Shown here in pieces: positions 28,683 through 37,745 of a stretch of DNA of 64,000 nt. Position numbers and translations under genes: made by a program. Below the pieces are notes generated by a model that worked only from the letters and a program-made list of their open reading frames with translations, ran no database searches and was not told where the DNA came from. The stretch is from Corynebacterium suicordis DSM 45110. GTDB lineage: Bacteria; Actinomycetota; Actinomycetes; Mycobacteriales; Mycobacteriaceae. Every line of letters begins with the position of its first letter. Positions within the stretch are counted from its first letter, which is position 1. The stretch spans positions 1 to 64,000 of the forward strand of contig NZ_JADKMY010000001.1 in the NCBI RefSeq assembly GCF_015351405.1, given 5' to 3'.

Positions 28683-30046
28683 CTCGCGTCAACCGGCTCG
28701 GCATGCTCCCCGCGGGTCACCATGATGGAGCTCAACGTGGAATCCAGTCCCACATTCACCGTAGGCAGGTTCGCGCTGCTGTCCTTCTCGCCTCGGACGA
28801 TGTACTCGTCGGCACCAGTGCAGGGAGTATCGGACATCACCGAGGTTCGACATTCCACGACCACCCGGTAGGAACCACCCGAGGTGTCCTCTGGAATGAC
28901 CAGCTCCACGTCAGAGAGCTGTGCATTGATCTCCACCTTCTGCTGCCCATCGTCCTTCAACACACCCGATGCGCCATCTAAGCGGTTGAAGTTGATCACA
29001 CCTGTAGACAATGCGTAGTCCAGTTCTGCATAGCTGACCTGCGGATTGAGAACCCTATCGGTCTGGGTGAGCGTATTCTTCGTCGGATCGTCGCTGTCGC
29101 TGGGTTCAATGAAGACAAGGAAACCGAAGGCTGCGAACACACTCAGCGCTACGGCCGCCACCGCGGTGGCTACGAAAATGCGCACCGCCGTGCCCCAGCC
29201 ACGCTTCCGCTTGCCCTCCCCGGAGTACGCGGAGGCGCCATACATGGCGTCGCCTTCATCAGGATCCGGCAAGTGCCAGGCGAAGGGCGCCGTGCCCAAG
29301 GGGTCCCAGCTGGGCGGAACTTGCCTGGCGTGATGCTGCTCAAAACCGGGCGCTGCAACGTAGGTCTGTTCGTTGTCCCCGTTGAGCGGCGGGTTCACCG
29401 TGTGTGGGGTGCTGGCCGCTTGCAGAGGGGCGCCCGCCGCGTTGTCCGTGTAGGGCTGACCTGCGAATTGCCCGGAATCTTGCCCAGCAAAATCCGCAGC
29501 ATACGCCCCGGCATAGAAGTCCTTATAAGGCACTGGCTCTCGCTGGTGCAGCAAGAAGGCCACCAGCGCTGCCACCACAACCCCGGTCCAATCCAGCGAA
29601 CTATAGGCCGACCCAATGGGGAAAACACTCAGCCCCACCAAGATCACAATGACCCAACCCAAGTTCACATCCTGGGAATAGCGCTTGTCCTTGATGCCCT
29701 TGACCATGGCCTCGATCGGGCTCAGCGGCACGGTGTAGCGCGGCAGCACCAGCAGCAAACCGAAGTACAGCAGAATTCCCAGCCCGGAGAAGAAGCACAG
29801 GGCCAGGAACACAAAGCGGATCAACAGCGGCGAGACCTGGTAGCGCACGCCGATTCCCTCAGCCACACCTCCAAGCCACGCCCCGGACTTTTGCGAGGAG
29901 GGGATTCGCACCGGCCGGGTGCGCCACATCTCGGAGAGACTGAAATTACTCTTCCGAGCCACGTCCACATTGTTAACGGGGAACGCACTGCCGTATTGAT
30001 TGTTGTCATTGCCGAGCGAGCCATCTGGATACCTGTTGTTCATCAT
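28679..30046 (-). CDS. esrI: PspC-domain membrane protein, EsrI-like inhibitor
   Basis: A roughly 455-residue protein. After an N-terminal tail, a PspC domain (about residues 38-90; WLGGVAEGIGVRY) is followed by further hydrophobic segments to about residue 165. A Pro/Gln-rich linker, another helix near residue 290 and an exported C-terminal domain follow. It is transcribed divergently from a PspC-containing sensor kinase with 113 bp between starts. This is the arrangement of the C. glutamicum EsrISR three-component system, in which EsrI inhibits the kinase until envelope stress occurs. ATG at 30046 (or 30043) is preferred over 30082 because a purine-rich ribosome site precedes it. Confidence 0.78.
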   Translation of the reverse strand: MMNNRYPDGSLGNDNNQYGSAFPVNNVDVARKSNFSLSEMWRTRPVRIPSSQKSGAWLGGVAEGIGVRYQVSPLLIRFVFLALCFFSGLGILLYFGLLLVLPRYTVPLSPIEAMVKGIKDKRYSQDVNLGWVIVILVGLSVFPIGSAYSSLDWTGVVVAALVAFLLHQREPVPYKDFYAGAYAADFAGQDSGQFAGQPYTDNAAGAPLQAASTPHTVNPPLNGDNEQTYVAAPGFEQHHARQVPPSWDPLGTAPFAWHLPDPDEGDAMYGASAYSGEGKRKRGWGTAVRIFVATAVAAVALSVFAAFGFLVFIEPSDSDDPTKNTLTQTDRVLNPQVSYAELDYALSTGVINFNRLDGASGVLKDDGQQKVEINAQLSDVELVIPEDTSGGSYRVVVECRTSVMSDTPCTGADEYIVRGEKDSSANLPTVNVGLDSTLSSIMVTRGEHAEPVDAS

Positions 30047-30159
30047 GCTTCTCAGTCTCGCTTTCCTCGCCCGCCCGCACATCGGGGAATTCCCCTGATC
30101 CCGCTTTTTCAGGGTAAACCCCGATTCTCCCCGATGCCCCCAGCTGGCACACTATTAAT

Positions 30160-31485
30160 ATGACCGGCTCCCCCACTTCCTCCTCTCGTGGCTCTTGGCC
30201 ATGGGCGCGTCGCGCAGCTGCCACCGTGCCTCCGACCGCGTATCCGGAGTTCTTCCGAGTCCGGGAAAACCGCATGATCGGCGGCGTCTGCACGGGTTTG
30301 GCGGCTCACCTCGGGGTGGATCTGCGCTGGGTTCGCCTCGCGTTCGCCATCATGCTCATCTCCCCCGGCCTCGCGGTGCCTCTCTATATTGGCCTATGGA
30401 TTTTTACCGACGCCAAACCCGTCACCTCCCAAGCCCTTTCCTCCGTTGCTCACAGGAGAGCAGTCGAGGGCGCGCCGGGAGTCCAAGGCTTGGACTCGAT
30501 TAATCGGCCCCGGAAGTCCGAGGATTGGGTCTTCCTCGCACTGGGTCTGTTGTTGCTCGTCTTGGGAACCACCATTACTGCTGGTACCGCGCCTGTCATG
30601 GTGGGTCTCATCGTGGCCACTCTCGGTGTGCTCTTGGTGTGGCAGACCTTCGGTTTCCGGGACTCCCAAGGCACCCACAAGAATCGATGGTTGCACTTGG
30701 CCAGTCTCGTCGGCGGTGTGGTGCTGCTGATCTTGGGGCTGGGTGGCACCATCGCTGTGTTGAGTTTTCAGGATTCCCAGCTGTCCAATACCTCGATCAT
30801 GGGCTGGGCTCTGCTGGCATCCTTGCTGCTCATCGTGGGGTTTGTGGTGGTTCTGGTTCCGTTGTGGCTGCGGCTGTGGACCATGGCCAATAAGTCCGCG
30901 ATGGAACGCGCCGCGGAGGCAGAGCGGGCGGAGATTGCCAGCCGCATTCACGATTCCGTTCTGCAGACCCTGACCATGATTCAAAAGAACTCTCAGGAGC
31001 CGCAGACTGTGACCCTGGCGCGCAGCCAGGAGCGTCAGCTGCGGCAATGGCTGTTTGGGACTGAAGAATCTGTGGCTCCGGAAACCCTGCTCGGCGCGGT
31101 GCGCGTTGCCTGCGGTGAGGTGGAGGATCACTACGGGATTCGTGTCCGACCTGTATTGATTGGTGCGGATCGGCCCACAGATGATGCCTCCCTGGCGCTG
31201 GTTCTGGCTGGTCGCGAGGCAATGGTGAACGCCGCGAAACATTCCCATTGCGATGAGATCAACGTGTTCCTGGACGCAGAAGATGAATCCGGCGATATCC
31301 AGCTCTTTGTGCGAGATCGCGGCCCCGGTTTTTCCCTCGATTCAATCCCTGCGGATAGACAGGGCGTGCGACAGTCAATTATGGGGCGGATGGAACGCGC
31401 TGGCGGTAGCGTGGAAATTGACTCCGATTCCAGCGGAACGGAAGTCATCCTGACCCTTCCCGCTCAGCGTTTTACAGCTCAATAG
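30160..31485 (+). CDS. esrS: PspC-domain sensor histidine kinase, EsrS-like
   Basis: A 441-residue membrane kinase. An N-terminal PspC domain (residues 31-88; MIGGVCTGLAAHLGV) is followed by four more helices to residue 240 and a HisKA_3-type dimerisation helix with His264 in RIHDSVLQT. An HATPase domain follows, with N-box EAMVNAAKHS near residue 347 and RDRGPGF near residue 387. Extracytoplasmic sensing domains are absent, so the signal probably comes from the membrane or from the PspC partner. It lies 22 bp upstream of its response regulator. In C. glutamicum this pair controls a cell-envelope stress response to antibiotics. Confidence 0.85.
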   Translation: MTGSPTSSSRGSWPWARRAAATVPPTAYPEFFRVRENRMIGGVCTGLAAHLGVDLRWVRLAFAIMLISPGLAVPLYIGLWIFTDAKPVTSQALSSVAHRRAVEGAPGVQGLDSINRPRKSEDWVFLALGLLLLVLGTTITAGTAPVMVGLIVATLGVLLVWQTFGFRDSQGTHKNRWLHLASLVGGVVLLILGLGGTIAVLSFQDSQLSNTSIMGWALLASLLLIVGFVVVLVPLWLRLWTMANKSAMERAAEAERAEIASRIHDSVLQTLTMIQKNSQEPQTVTLARSQERQLRQWLFGTEESVAPETLLGAVRVACGEVEDHYGIRVRPVLIGADRPTDDASLALVLAGREAMVNAAKHSHCDEINVFLDAEDESGDIQLFVRDRGPGFSLDSIPADRQGVRQSIMGRMERAGGSVEIDSDSSGTEVILTLPAQRFTAQ

Positions 31486-31507
31486 TTTTTAGGAGTTCTG
31501 CCTCGCC

Positions 31508-32311
31508 ATGACTGCTCTTCCCGATGGCCCCATCCGCGTCTTCTTGGTGGACGATCATTCCATGTTTCGCGCAGGGGTCCGGTCCGAGCTCATGACGGTC
31601 GGTGCAGGCGTCGTGGATGTGGTGGGCGACGCGGGATCTGTGCAGGAGGCTACCGCCGGCATTGAGGCAAGCCAACCAGATGTAGTTCTCTTGGATGTCC
31701 ACATGCCCGATGGTGGGGGTTTGGCAGTGCTGCGCGCGGGCATGGATTCCTCGTCCACCGCTCAGTATCTGTGCTTGAGCGTCTCCGATTCTGCGGAGGA
31801 CGTGATCGCGCTCATCCGGGGCGGCGCGCGCGGGTATGTCACCAAATCCATCCGCAGCGAGGAATTGGTGGACGCGATCCGACGCATTCATGCCGGCGAC
31901 GCTGTCTTTTCTCCCCGCCTGGCCGGCTATGTTCTCGACGCCTTCAGTTCCCAGCCCGCCGCATCCACACCTACGAACACCCCTCAACCGCACCCAGGTT
32001 CCACCGGCGCTGACCCCGGCGCAACGGCTCAAGACAATTCCGTCGCGACAGCCGATGACCTGCGCAAACGTGGCGTCCCAGCGGATGAGGTGGCCGAGGT
32101 GCAGGAAGGCGAGAATCTGCTTGACGAGCTCACCCGCAGGGAACGCGAAGTGCTGCGCCTGCTCGCCCGCGGATACACCTACAAGGAGATGGCCGGAAAG
32201 CTGTTCATCAGCGTGAAGACGGTGGAAACTCACGTCTCCAACATCTTGCGCAAGACCCAGCACACCAATCGTCATAGTTTGAGCCGCTGGGTCACCGATA
32301 ACCGGCTCTAA
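31508..32311 (+). CDS. esrR: NarL/LuxR-family response regulator, EsrR-like
   Basis: A 267-residue regulator. The receiver domain (residues 8-125) has acidic pocket residues VDDH near 15, phospho-acceptor Asp63 (LLDVHMPD) and Lys116 (VTKS). An unusually long Pro/Thr/Ala-rich linker (about residues 145-200) leads to a LuxR-type HTH (LTRREREVLRLL to VKTVETHVSNIL, residues 207-255). It is the output partner of the kinase directly upstream. A strong terminator follows 20 bp after the stop. Confidence 0.88.
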   Translation: MTALPDGPIRVFLVDDHSMFRAGVRSELMTVGAGVVDVVGDAGSVQEATAGIEASQPDVVLLDVHMPDGGGLAVLRAGMDSSSTAQYLCLSVSDSAEDVIALIRGGARGYVTKSIRSEELVDAIRRIHAGDAVFSPRLAGYVLDAFSSQPAASTPTNTPQPHPGSTGADPGATAQDNSVATADDLRKRGVPADEVAEVQEGENLLDELTRREREVLRLLARGYTYKEMAGKLFISVKTVETHVSNILRKTQHTNRHSLSRWVTDNRL

Positions 32312-32331
32312 CCGCGCGTCTCGGCATAAGA

Positions 32332-32359
32332 AAAGACCCAGCATTTCTGCTGGGTCTTT
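32332..32359 (+). terminator. Terminator after the EsrSR pair
   Basis: A perfect 12-bp stem, AAAGACCCAGCA with TGCTGGGTCTTT, around a TTTC loop. It is AT-flanked on both sides and so can also serve the convergent glsB-like gene. Confidence 0.88.
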
Positions 32360-32382
32360 AGCTCGTGGTGAGGGGAAAGTGA

Positions 32383-32676
32383 TTAACGACGACCGGTAAC
32401 CAGCTTGAAGATCCACAGCAAGAGACATGCACCGATCAAGCAGGTGATGAAGCTGAAGATCCAGCCACCGCTGGACAGGCCGATGAGGGTGAACAGGAAG
32501 CCACCGAGGAAGCCACCGATGATACCGACGATGATGTTGGCCAGGAGGCCCATCTGGGCGTCGGTGCCCATGATCTTAGAACCGATCCATCCGGCGAGAC
32601 CGCCGATGATGATCCAACCAATGAAACCGAGTGCGGGAGTGGCGTTATCGCCAGCTGCAAGAATTAGAGTATCCAT
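32383..32676 (-). CDS. GlsB/YeaQ/YmgE-family stress membrane protein
   Basis: A 97-residue protein of three helices rich in glycine (WIIIGGLAGWIG, IIVGIIGGFLGG), typical of the GlsB/YeaQ group linked to general and envelope stress. A fourth hydrophobic segment lies near the C-terminus before a short basic tail (TGRR). ATG at 32676 gives the usual family N-terminus; an upstream in-frame ATG (32724) would add an implausible extension. It is convergent with the EsrR-like gene and may belong to the same stress output, which is inference from position. Confidence 0.85.
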   Translation of the reverse strand: MDTLILAAGDNATPALGFIGWIIIGGLAGWIGSKIMGTDAQMGLLANIIVGIIGGFLGGFLFTLIGLSSGGWIFSFITCLIGACLLLWIFKLVTGRR

Positions 32677-32780
32677 GGAAGTAAGTATACCGAAAATACA
32701 TACACTTCCAACAAAAGAATGCACCTTTGAGTTTCCTGGGAGTCTCTAAGCAGCTCCCTGTGTGCAAAATTTTGCCCAGT

Positions 32781-33896
32781 TTAAACCTTCTGCCGAGTGC
32801 GGTTCAGCAGGATCCACGCCTCTTCATTCATTTGCCGGATTACCTCTTCGGCGGGCTGCTCAGAAACCAGCAATTCAATGCCCTCACCTGCGTGAAGCTT
32901 CAAATCGCTCTCGAATTCCCCGCCCGGGCCGCGAGCCGCGATGAGCTCCTGATCCGTGACATCGCCGCGCTCAGAAAGCTCCGCGTACACGTCAGTAAAT
33001 CCATTGGAAACTGTACGTGTGGGCCATTTCACAGAATCCCAGCCGACCTGTTCGGCGCGGTCGTAAATATCAGTCAGGATGGTCGCCCGGCCACTAGCCT
33101 GGATAGCTGCTGACCGCAGCTCCTCAGAACCCAATGCCTCCGGGCTCCCCAGCAAAGCGGTGCCGATCCACGCGGCATCCGCACCTGCTGCCAGGGCTGC
33201 GGCCACTCCGCGCCCAGCCCCAATGCCACCAGCCACCGCAGCTGGCACACCAGGAGCAGCGCGCATCAGGTAATCCAGAATGATCTGCATCAGCGGCATG
33301 GTGCCCATCCGGCCGGTATGTCCGCCTGCGTCAGTTCCCTGAATGCAGATCACGTCTACTTCTGCGGCCAGCGCCTGCTTCACCTGCGAGACATCGTTCA
33401 CGGGCGCGACCACGGAAATTCCCAGGTCATGTGCCTGCTCTACATAATTGGCAGCGTCGCCGAATCCCAGGCTGATCACCTTTGGGCGCGCGTCCAGCAC
33501 GGCTTGCCAGACTTCGGGCTTATCTTCCAGGTCCCAGACCATCACGCCGATGCCAAAGTTTCCCAGTTCCAGATCCCCAGCCTGGGAGCCACTGCCCAGC
33601 GTAACGCCACTGGAATCCCCGCGGCCGAGCATCTTGCGCGCCACGCTCTCGCCAGATTTCCGCTGGCCACGCTGGATACCCTCGCGGGCGATGCGCGCGT
33701 TTTCGGCGATCCATTCCGGAGTGGCGTTAGACCCCACCCCGAACATTCCCAAGCCGCCTGCTCGGGACACTGCGGCAGCAAGTTCGCCACCCGAACGTCC
33801 AGCCATCGGCGCGCCGATGATCGGAACTTCAATGTCCCACAGTTGTGTCAATCGAGTAGTGACGGTGTGATTATCTGTCGAGATTGCTTCAACCAC
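32781..33896 (-). CDS. Nitronate monooxygenase-family FMN oxidoreductase
   Basis: A 371-residue TIM-barrel flavoprotein of the nitronate monooxygenase / 2-nitropropane dioxygenase family. The N-terminal PIIGAPMAG motif (about residues 25-33), the central QGTDAGGHTGR (near residue 195, holding the catalytic-type His) and the phosphate-binding GGIGAGRG (near 233) are intact. These enzymes oxidise alkyl nitronates or, in some members, act on other substrates. The start is GTG, supported by GGGAG nine bases upstream. It stands alone on the minus strand. Confidence 0.85.
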   Translation of the reverse strand: MVEAISTDNHTVTTRLTQLWDIEVPIIGAPMAGRSGGELAAAVSRAGGLGMFGVGSNATPEWIAENARIAREGIQRGQRKSGESVARKMLGRGDSSGVTLGSGSQAGDLELGNFGIGVMVWDLEDKPEVWQAVLDARPKVISLGFGDAANYVEQAHDLGISVVAPVNDVSQVKQALAAEVDVICIQGTDAGGHTGRMGTMPLMQIILDYLMRAAPGVPAAVAGGIGAGRGVAAALAAGADAAWIGTALLGSPEALGSEELRSAAIQASGRATILTDIYDRAEQVGWDSVKWPTRTVSNGFTDVYAELSERGDVTDQELIAARGPGGEFESDLKLHAGEGIELLVSEQPAEEVIRQMNEEAWILLNRTRQKV

Positions 33897-34109
33897 CGCG
33901 CCCGTCTCCCATCGATTGATTATTTGCTGGTGAATAGGTTACTAGCTCCATTCAAACATCTCATCTTATTCTTATTTTAGGATCACCCCTACCTGCGCCC
34001 TTCGCGTCCGTTACCTGCGACGCGACCAGTGCCCCCGACCGCCCCTAAACCCGCAGCAACCGCCAGCAACCAAGCAGCAAACTCCCAGCCCAGATCCCTC
34101 AGGGACGGC

Positions 34110-34115
34110 TAAGGT
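34110..34115 (+). promoter_or_regulatory. -10 hexamer, leaderless type
   Basis: TAAGGT ends exactly seven bases before the ATG at 34123. The overlapping AAGGTGG could also act as a ribosome site, so the two readings compete. Confidence 0.35.
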
Positions 34116-34122
34116 GGATTCC

Positions 34123-34452
34123 ATGAGCAATTCCAGCATCTCACTCAAGTCCGCCAAAGAAGTCAATACCGCTGCCGTGGTCGCCACCGGTCTCCTCGGT
34201 GGGTGGCTCACCGCCCGCGAAACCGGCATCCGCCCACTCGGCGGAGTCATCCTCGCCGCTGCTGGTGGTTACGCCGCTCGTTCATGGAACGCGAAGGTCG
34301 GCCCCGCCGCTGCTGCTGGCCTGACCGCTGGTTACGTGGGGGCTTTCGGCCTCTCCCATCCGCTGGCCAAGAAGCTGGGCTCTTGGCCTGCAGTTCTGGC
34401 CGTCACGGCCGCAACTGCCGGCGCTGCGTACGCCGTTTCTGATTCCAAGTAA
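34123..34452 (+). CDS. Small Gly/Ala-rich membrane protein, unknown
   Basis: A 109-residue protein with about three hydrophobic segments of Ala/Gly/Val composition (for example AAVVATGLLGGWLTA and GLTAGYVGAFGLSHP) and little charge. It resembles small actinobacterial membrane proteins of unknown role and contains no motif I recognise. ATG at 34123 is chosen over GTG at 34114 because of the upstream TAAGGTGG element. It is convergent with the flavodoxin-like gene. Confidence 0.6.
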   Translation: MSNSSISLKSAKEVNTAAVVATGLLGGWLTARETGIRPLGGVILAAAGGYAARSWNAKVGPAAAAGLTAGYVGAFGLSHPLAKKLGSWPAVLAVTAATAGAAYAVSDSK

Positions 34453-34500
34453 CCCAAATTCCACGTAGCCCCCCCGGTTGCTTCCGCATCAGGCGTTAAT

Positions 34501-34989
34501 TTAAGACGCCACCCGCCCCACCACCGCTTGAGCCATCTCCTCAAGTTCCCCGTGGTGGGGCTCAATTTCGCCCGTGAACTCCACCGGTTCGGCGCACGGT
34601 GAGAAGCCGTAGCCAGTGGTTATGCTGCGCATGGCCTTGGCCGCGCCGGTGGTGTCGTATCCCCCGCGGATCCACCAGCTCATGGGAATGCCGTGCAAAT
34701 CCTCACCTACCGCGTAAAAAGTGGAATCGAAGTAGTGTTTGAGCGCTCCGGAGATGTACCCGAAGTTCGCGGTCGTTCCAAAGATCACCCCGGCCGCTTC
34801 CCGCAGTTGTTCCACATCCGGCTCCAAGGCATTAACTTCTTCAATCTCAATCCCCTGCTGCGCGCGCTGGTCCGCTGGCAGTAGTTCGTTGACCATGTCT
34901 GCTGCGGCGCGGGCGGCGTCGAGAACAAAATCACTGAGCGCACGGGTGGCGGGCGTGGGGGAATGATGAATCACGAGGATCTTTGCCAT
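34501..34989 (-). CDS. Flavodoxin-like NAD(P)H-dependent oxidoreductase
   Basis: A 162-residue flavodoxin-fold protein. The phosphate-binding loop for FMN is HHSPTPATRAL (residues 8-18), the middle segment is FGTTANFGYISGALKHYFD (near 71-89), and a Gly-rich strand (SWWIRGGYDTTG) follows. This pattern belongs to the NADPH-dependent FMN reductase / WrbA-like group. Partner and substrate are unknown. A ribosome site (GGAG) precedes the ATG. Confidence 0.8.
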   Translation of the reverse strand: MAKILVIHHSPTPATRALSDFVLDAARAAADMVNELLPADQRAQQGIEIEEVNALEPDVEQLREAAGVIFGTTANFGYISGALKHYFDSTFYAVGEDLHGIPMSWWIRGGYDTTGAAKAMRSITTGYGFSPCAEPVEFTGEIEPHHGELEEMAQAVVGRVAS

Positions 34990-35081
34990 GTTTTGCTCCG
35001 GTACGTGCAGGGCGGGCTTTTTCCTGCGGGCTGGGTGTCTGTTCGTTTTGCGTGCGTTAACAGCCTACGATGTAGGACGTT

Positions 35082-37745
35082 ATGGCGAACGCAGCTCGGA
35101 CAGGTTTCCGAACAGATATTGAGGGGCTTCGCGGTTTAGCGATTGCCCTGGTGGTTGTGTTCCACGTCTTTGTGGGCAAGGTTTCCGCAGGTGTGGACGT
35201 GTTCTTGCTGCTCGGTGGCATATTCTTTTTCTCCACGCAGCTGAAGAACGCCCGCAACCCCGAGGGCCTCACGCTGGTGCAGTCCTTCTTGCGCATCGTT
35301 CGGCGGCTTTTCCCGCTGCTGGCCACGGTGATTGCGGTGAGCCTGGCTGCCAGTTTCTTTGTGCTCAGCAAGCTCCATCACGTGAACACGGCCAAGGATG
35401 CGGCGGCAGCACTCGGGTATTTCATCAACTGGGAACTGGCGTATTCCGGCCGCGAGTACACCAATGTTCGCAACTCGGTGAGCCCTTTCCAGCACCTGTG
35501 GTCGATGTCCGCGCAGATGCAGATTTACTTGGCATCCTTGCTGGTCGTGGTGCTGATTGCCCATATTTTTCGACGCCACGCTCAACCCGCGATGGCGGTT
35601 GTCCTGGCGGCTGCTACGGCTGGCTCCTTCGGCTATGCCGCGTGGTTGAATCAGCATGATCAAGCTCTGAATTACTACTCCACTTTCACCCGCTTCTGGG
35701 AAGTGGGATTGGGCGGCCTGGTGGGTTTGTGGCTGCTGCGCAAGCGGGAGGACGGCACCGCTGCGATCCCCGCTATTCCCACTGCTGCGCGCTGGGTGAT
35801 GGGCATCGTGGGTCTGGCTGCCATTATTTGTACTGGCTTGTTCTTGGATGGCGCGTCGCAATTCCCCGGTCCATGGACGCTGATCCCGCTGTTGGGCGCG
35901 GCCCTGGTGGTGATCGCCGGAACGGGTGGTGAGCCCAAGGGAGTCACCCGCTTGCTGGAGTCCAAGCCTTTCCAGTTCTTGGGGCGGATCTCCTATGCGC
36001 TGTACCTGTGGCATTGGCCAATCCTGGTGCTGGCGGTGGCTTGGATGGGGCAGCGAACCCATGCCAATCGCACTGCTGGCGCCGAAAGTGGCGTGAGCGG
36101 AACCATGGTGAATCCGCTGGTCGGCATCGCGGTGATTGCCTTCAGCCTGCTGCTGGCGTGGCTAACCACCAAGTTGGTGGAAAAGCCGCTGCGTCAGGAT
36201 GGCAAGCCTGCTCGCAGCTGGGTTGTCTCCGATCCGCAGTACGTCAAGAATTCTTTCCAGGTGTGGCCCAAGACCGTGGGCGCGCTGCTCATCGTGGGCT
36301 TGGCGGCGTTTGTGCTGGCCAGCCCTCCTATTTTGGACCGCCAGGCGCGGGCGAATACGGATGCGCTGATGGCGCAGTCCGAGGATCGGTCCATCTACCC
36401 CGGTGCGGAGTCATTCTTGGCGGATGCCCCCACACCGGAGGGCCAGCCGCTGATTCCGCCTTTGGAGGATTTCGAGGCCCTGCTTCCTGCCACCCAACCG
36501 GATGGCTGCCAGATCGGGTTTGAACCAGCCGTGGTGGTGACGCACAAGGATTACAACAACTCTGACGAAGAGTGCGCATATGGCGATGTGAACTCTGACC
36601 GCACGTTGTACGTGATCGGCGGATCTCACTCCGAGCAGTACATGCCGGCAATGGACCGGATCGGTAAGCACCAGGGCATCAAGGTTCAGCCTTTGCTGAA
36701 GATGGGTTGCCCGGTGGGTTCCACCGTTCCGCTGTGGACGGGTGAGGATTACCCATCGTGCCGCGAGTGGTCCGCTGAAGTGATGGATTACATCCTGGAA
36801 AACCCTCCCACCGAGGGCATTTTCATGACCGGCACGCGACCTTCCGATCACATCGGCAACGGCCCGGAGATGGTGCCCGCAGAGTATGTGGACATCGTGA
36901 AGCGCTTCTCCGACGCCGGAATCTTCTCCTACTTGGTGCGAGATAGCCCGTGGCAGACCTACCGTTTCCCCATGGTTGGCCAGTTCAACCAGCGCTCCTG
37001 TGTGATGGAGATGATGGAGGGGACGTTCGAGGGCAACGGGGATGAGTCTTACGACGGTTCCGATTTCCCCGGAGTAGAGAACGAGGACGCCCCCACGCTG
37101 GAGGAAATCACCACAATCAACAGCGTATGTGGCTCCGCGGTGGAGGAATCCCTCTTGCCGGTGAGCCCGCAGGAAGAGGCCTACGCGGGTCTTGATGTGC
37201 GCACCATCGACCTCACCAACGCTTTCTGCCGCGATGGCTGGTGCCCGTCCATCATCGGCAACATGAACGTCTACCGCGATGCTCACCACTTCACCAATAC
37301 CTTTGCGGAGTCCATGGCTCCGGAGTTGGAGCGTCAGATGTTCGCGCAGCCAGCACTTCCGCCACTCCCACCGCTGAAGCCGTTCGTGGCCTTCCCACCG
37401 GCGGATGGTGCGCTCGAGGTGACTCCCGAGCCCGATCCTGAGCCTGAGCACTTCGGTCCTCGCGTGATGGGCCGGGTGGATAAGGATGAGTTCGAGGCCT
37501 TCGAGGGCGCTGGCGAAGCTGCTGCACCGGCAGGTTCAGGCGCAGGTGCGGGCTCGGCTGGCGGTGGCTCCGGAACAAGTGCAGGTGCAGGTGGCGCCAA
37601 TGGCGGCGGGCAGAAGTACGACCCGATCACTGGCTACCCCATCGAGCCCTCCACCGGCTTGGCCTATGATCCGAACACTGGCGCGGTAGTCACCCCGGGT
37701 TACCAGTCGCCGAACCCCACGTATGGTGGCGGCTATGGCTACTGA
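35082..37745 (+). CDS. AT3-SGNH membrane acyltransferase
   Basis: An 887-residue OafA/OatA-type acyltransferase. Residues 8-420 form the AT3 membrane domain (TDIEGLRGLAIALVV at the start, about ten to eleven helices) that brings acyl groups across the membrane. The external SGNH-like domain (about 440-770) has a variant first block, GGSHS near residue 512 rather than GDSH, and the catalytic-type YRDAHHF near residue 731. Residues 800-887 are a Gly/Ala/Ser-rich tail ending in Gly/Tyr, probably disordered. Such enzymes acetylate peptidoglycan, arabinogalactan or trehalose mycolates in corynebacteria; the target here is not settled. A TACGAT hexamer lies ten bases before the ATG. Confidence 0.85.
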   Translation: MANAARTGFRTDIEGLRGLAIALVVVFHVFVGKVSAGVDVFLLLGGIFFFSTQLKNARNPEGLTLVQSFLRIVRRLFPLLATVIAVSLAASFFVLSKLHHVNTAKDAAAALGYFINWELAYSGREYTNVRNSVSPFQHLWSMSAQMQIYLASLLVVVLIAHIFRRHAQPAMAVVLAAATAGSFGYAAWLNQHDQALNYYSTFTRFWEVGLGGLVGLWLLRKREDGTAAIPAIPTAARWVMGIVGLAAIICTGLFLDGASQFPGPWTLIPLLGAALVVIAGTGGEPKGVTRLLESKPFQFLGRISYALYLWHWPILVLAVAWMGQRTHANRTAGAESGVSGTMVNPLVGIAVIAFSLLLAWLTTKLVEKPLRQDGKPARSWVVSDPQYVKNSFQVWPKTVGALLIVGLAAFVLASPPILDRQARANTDALMAQSEDRSIYPGAESFLADAPTPEGQPLIPPLEDFEALLPATQPDGCQIGFEPAVVVTHKDYNNSDEECAYGDVNSDRTLYVIGGSHSEQYMPAMDRIGKHQGIKVQPLLKMGCPVGSTVPLWTGEDYPSCREWSAEVMDYILENPPTEGIFMTGTRPSDHIGNGPEMVPAEYVDIVKRFSDAGIFSYLVRDSPWQTYRFPMVGQFNQRSCVMEMMEGTFEGNGDESYDGSDFPGVENEDAPTLEEITTINSVCGSAVEESLLPVSPQEEAYAGLDVRTIDLTNAFCRDGWCPSIIGNMNVYRDAHHFTNTFAESMAPELERQMFAQPALPPLPPLKPFVAFPPADGALEVTPEPDPEPEHFGPRVMGRVDKDEFEAFEGAGEAAAPAGSGAGAGSAGGGSGTSAGAGGANGGGQKYDPITGYPIEPSTGLAYDPNTGAVVTPGYQSPNPTYGGGYGY
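35559..35579 (-). repeat. Dispersed GTGGCGTCG word
   Basis: Exact core with tail AAAAATATGGGC, inside the AT3-SGNH acyltransferase gene. Confidence 0.6.
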
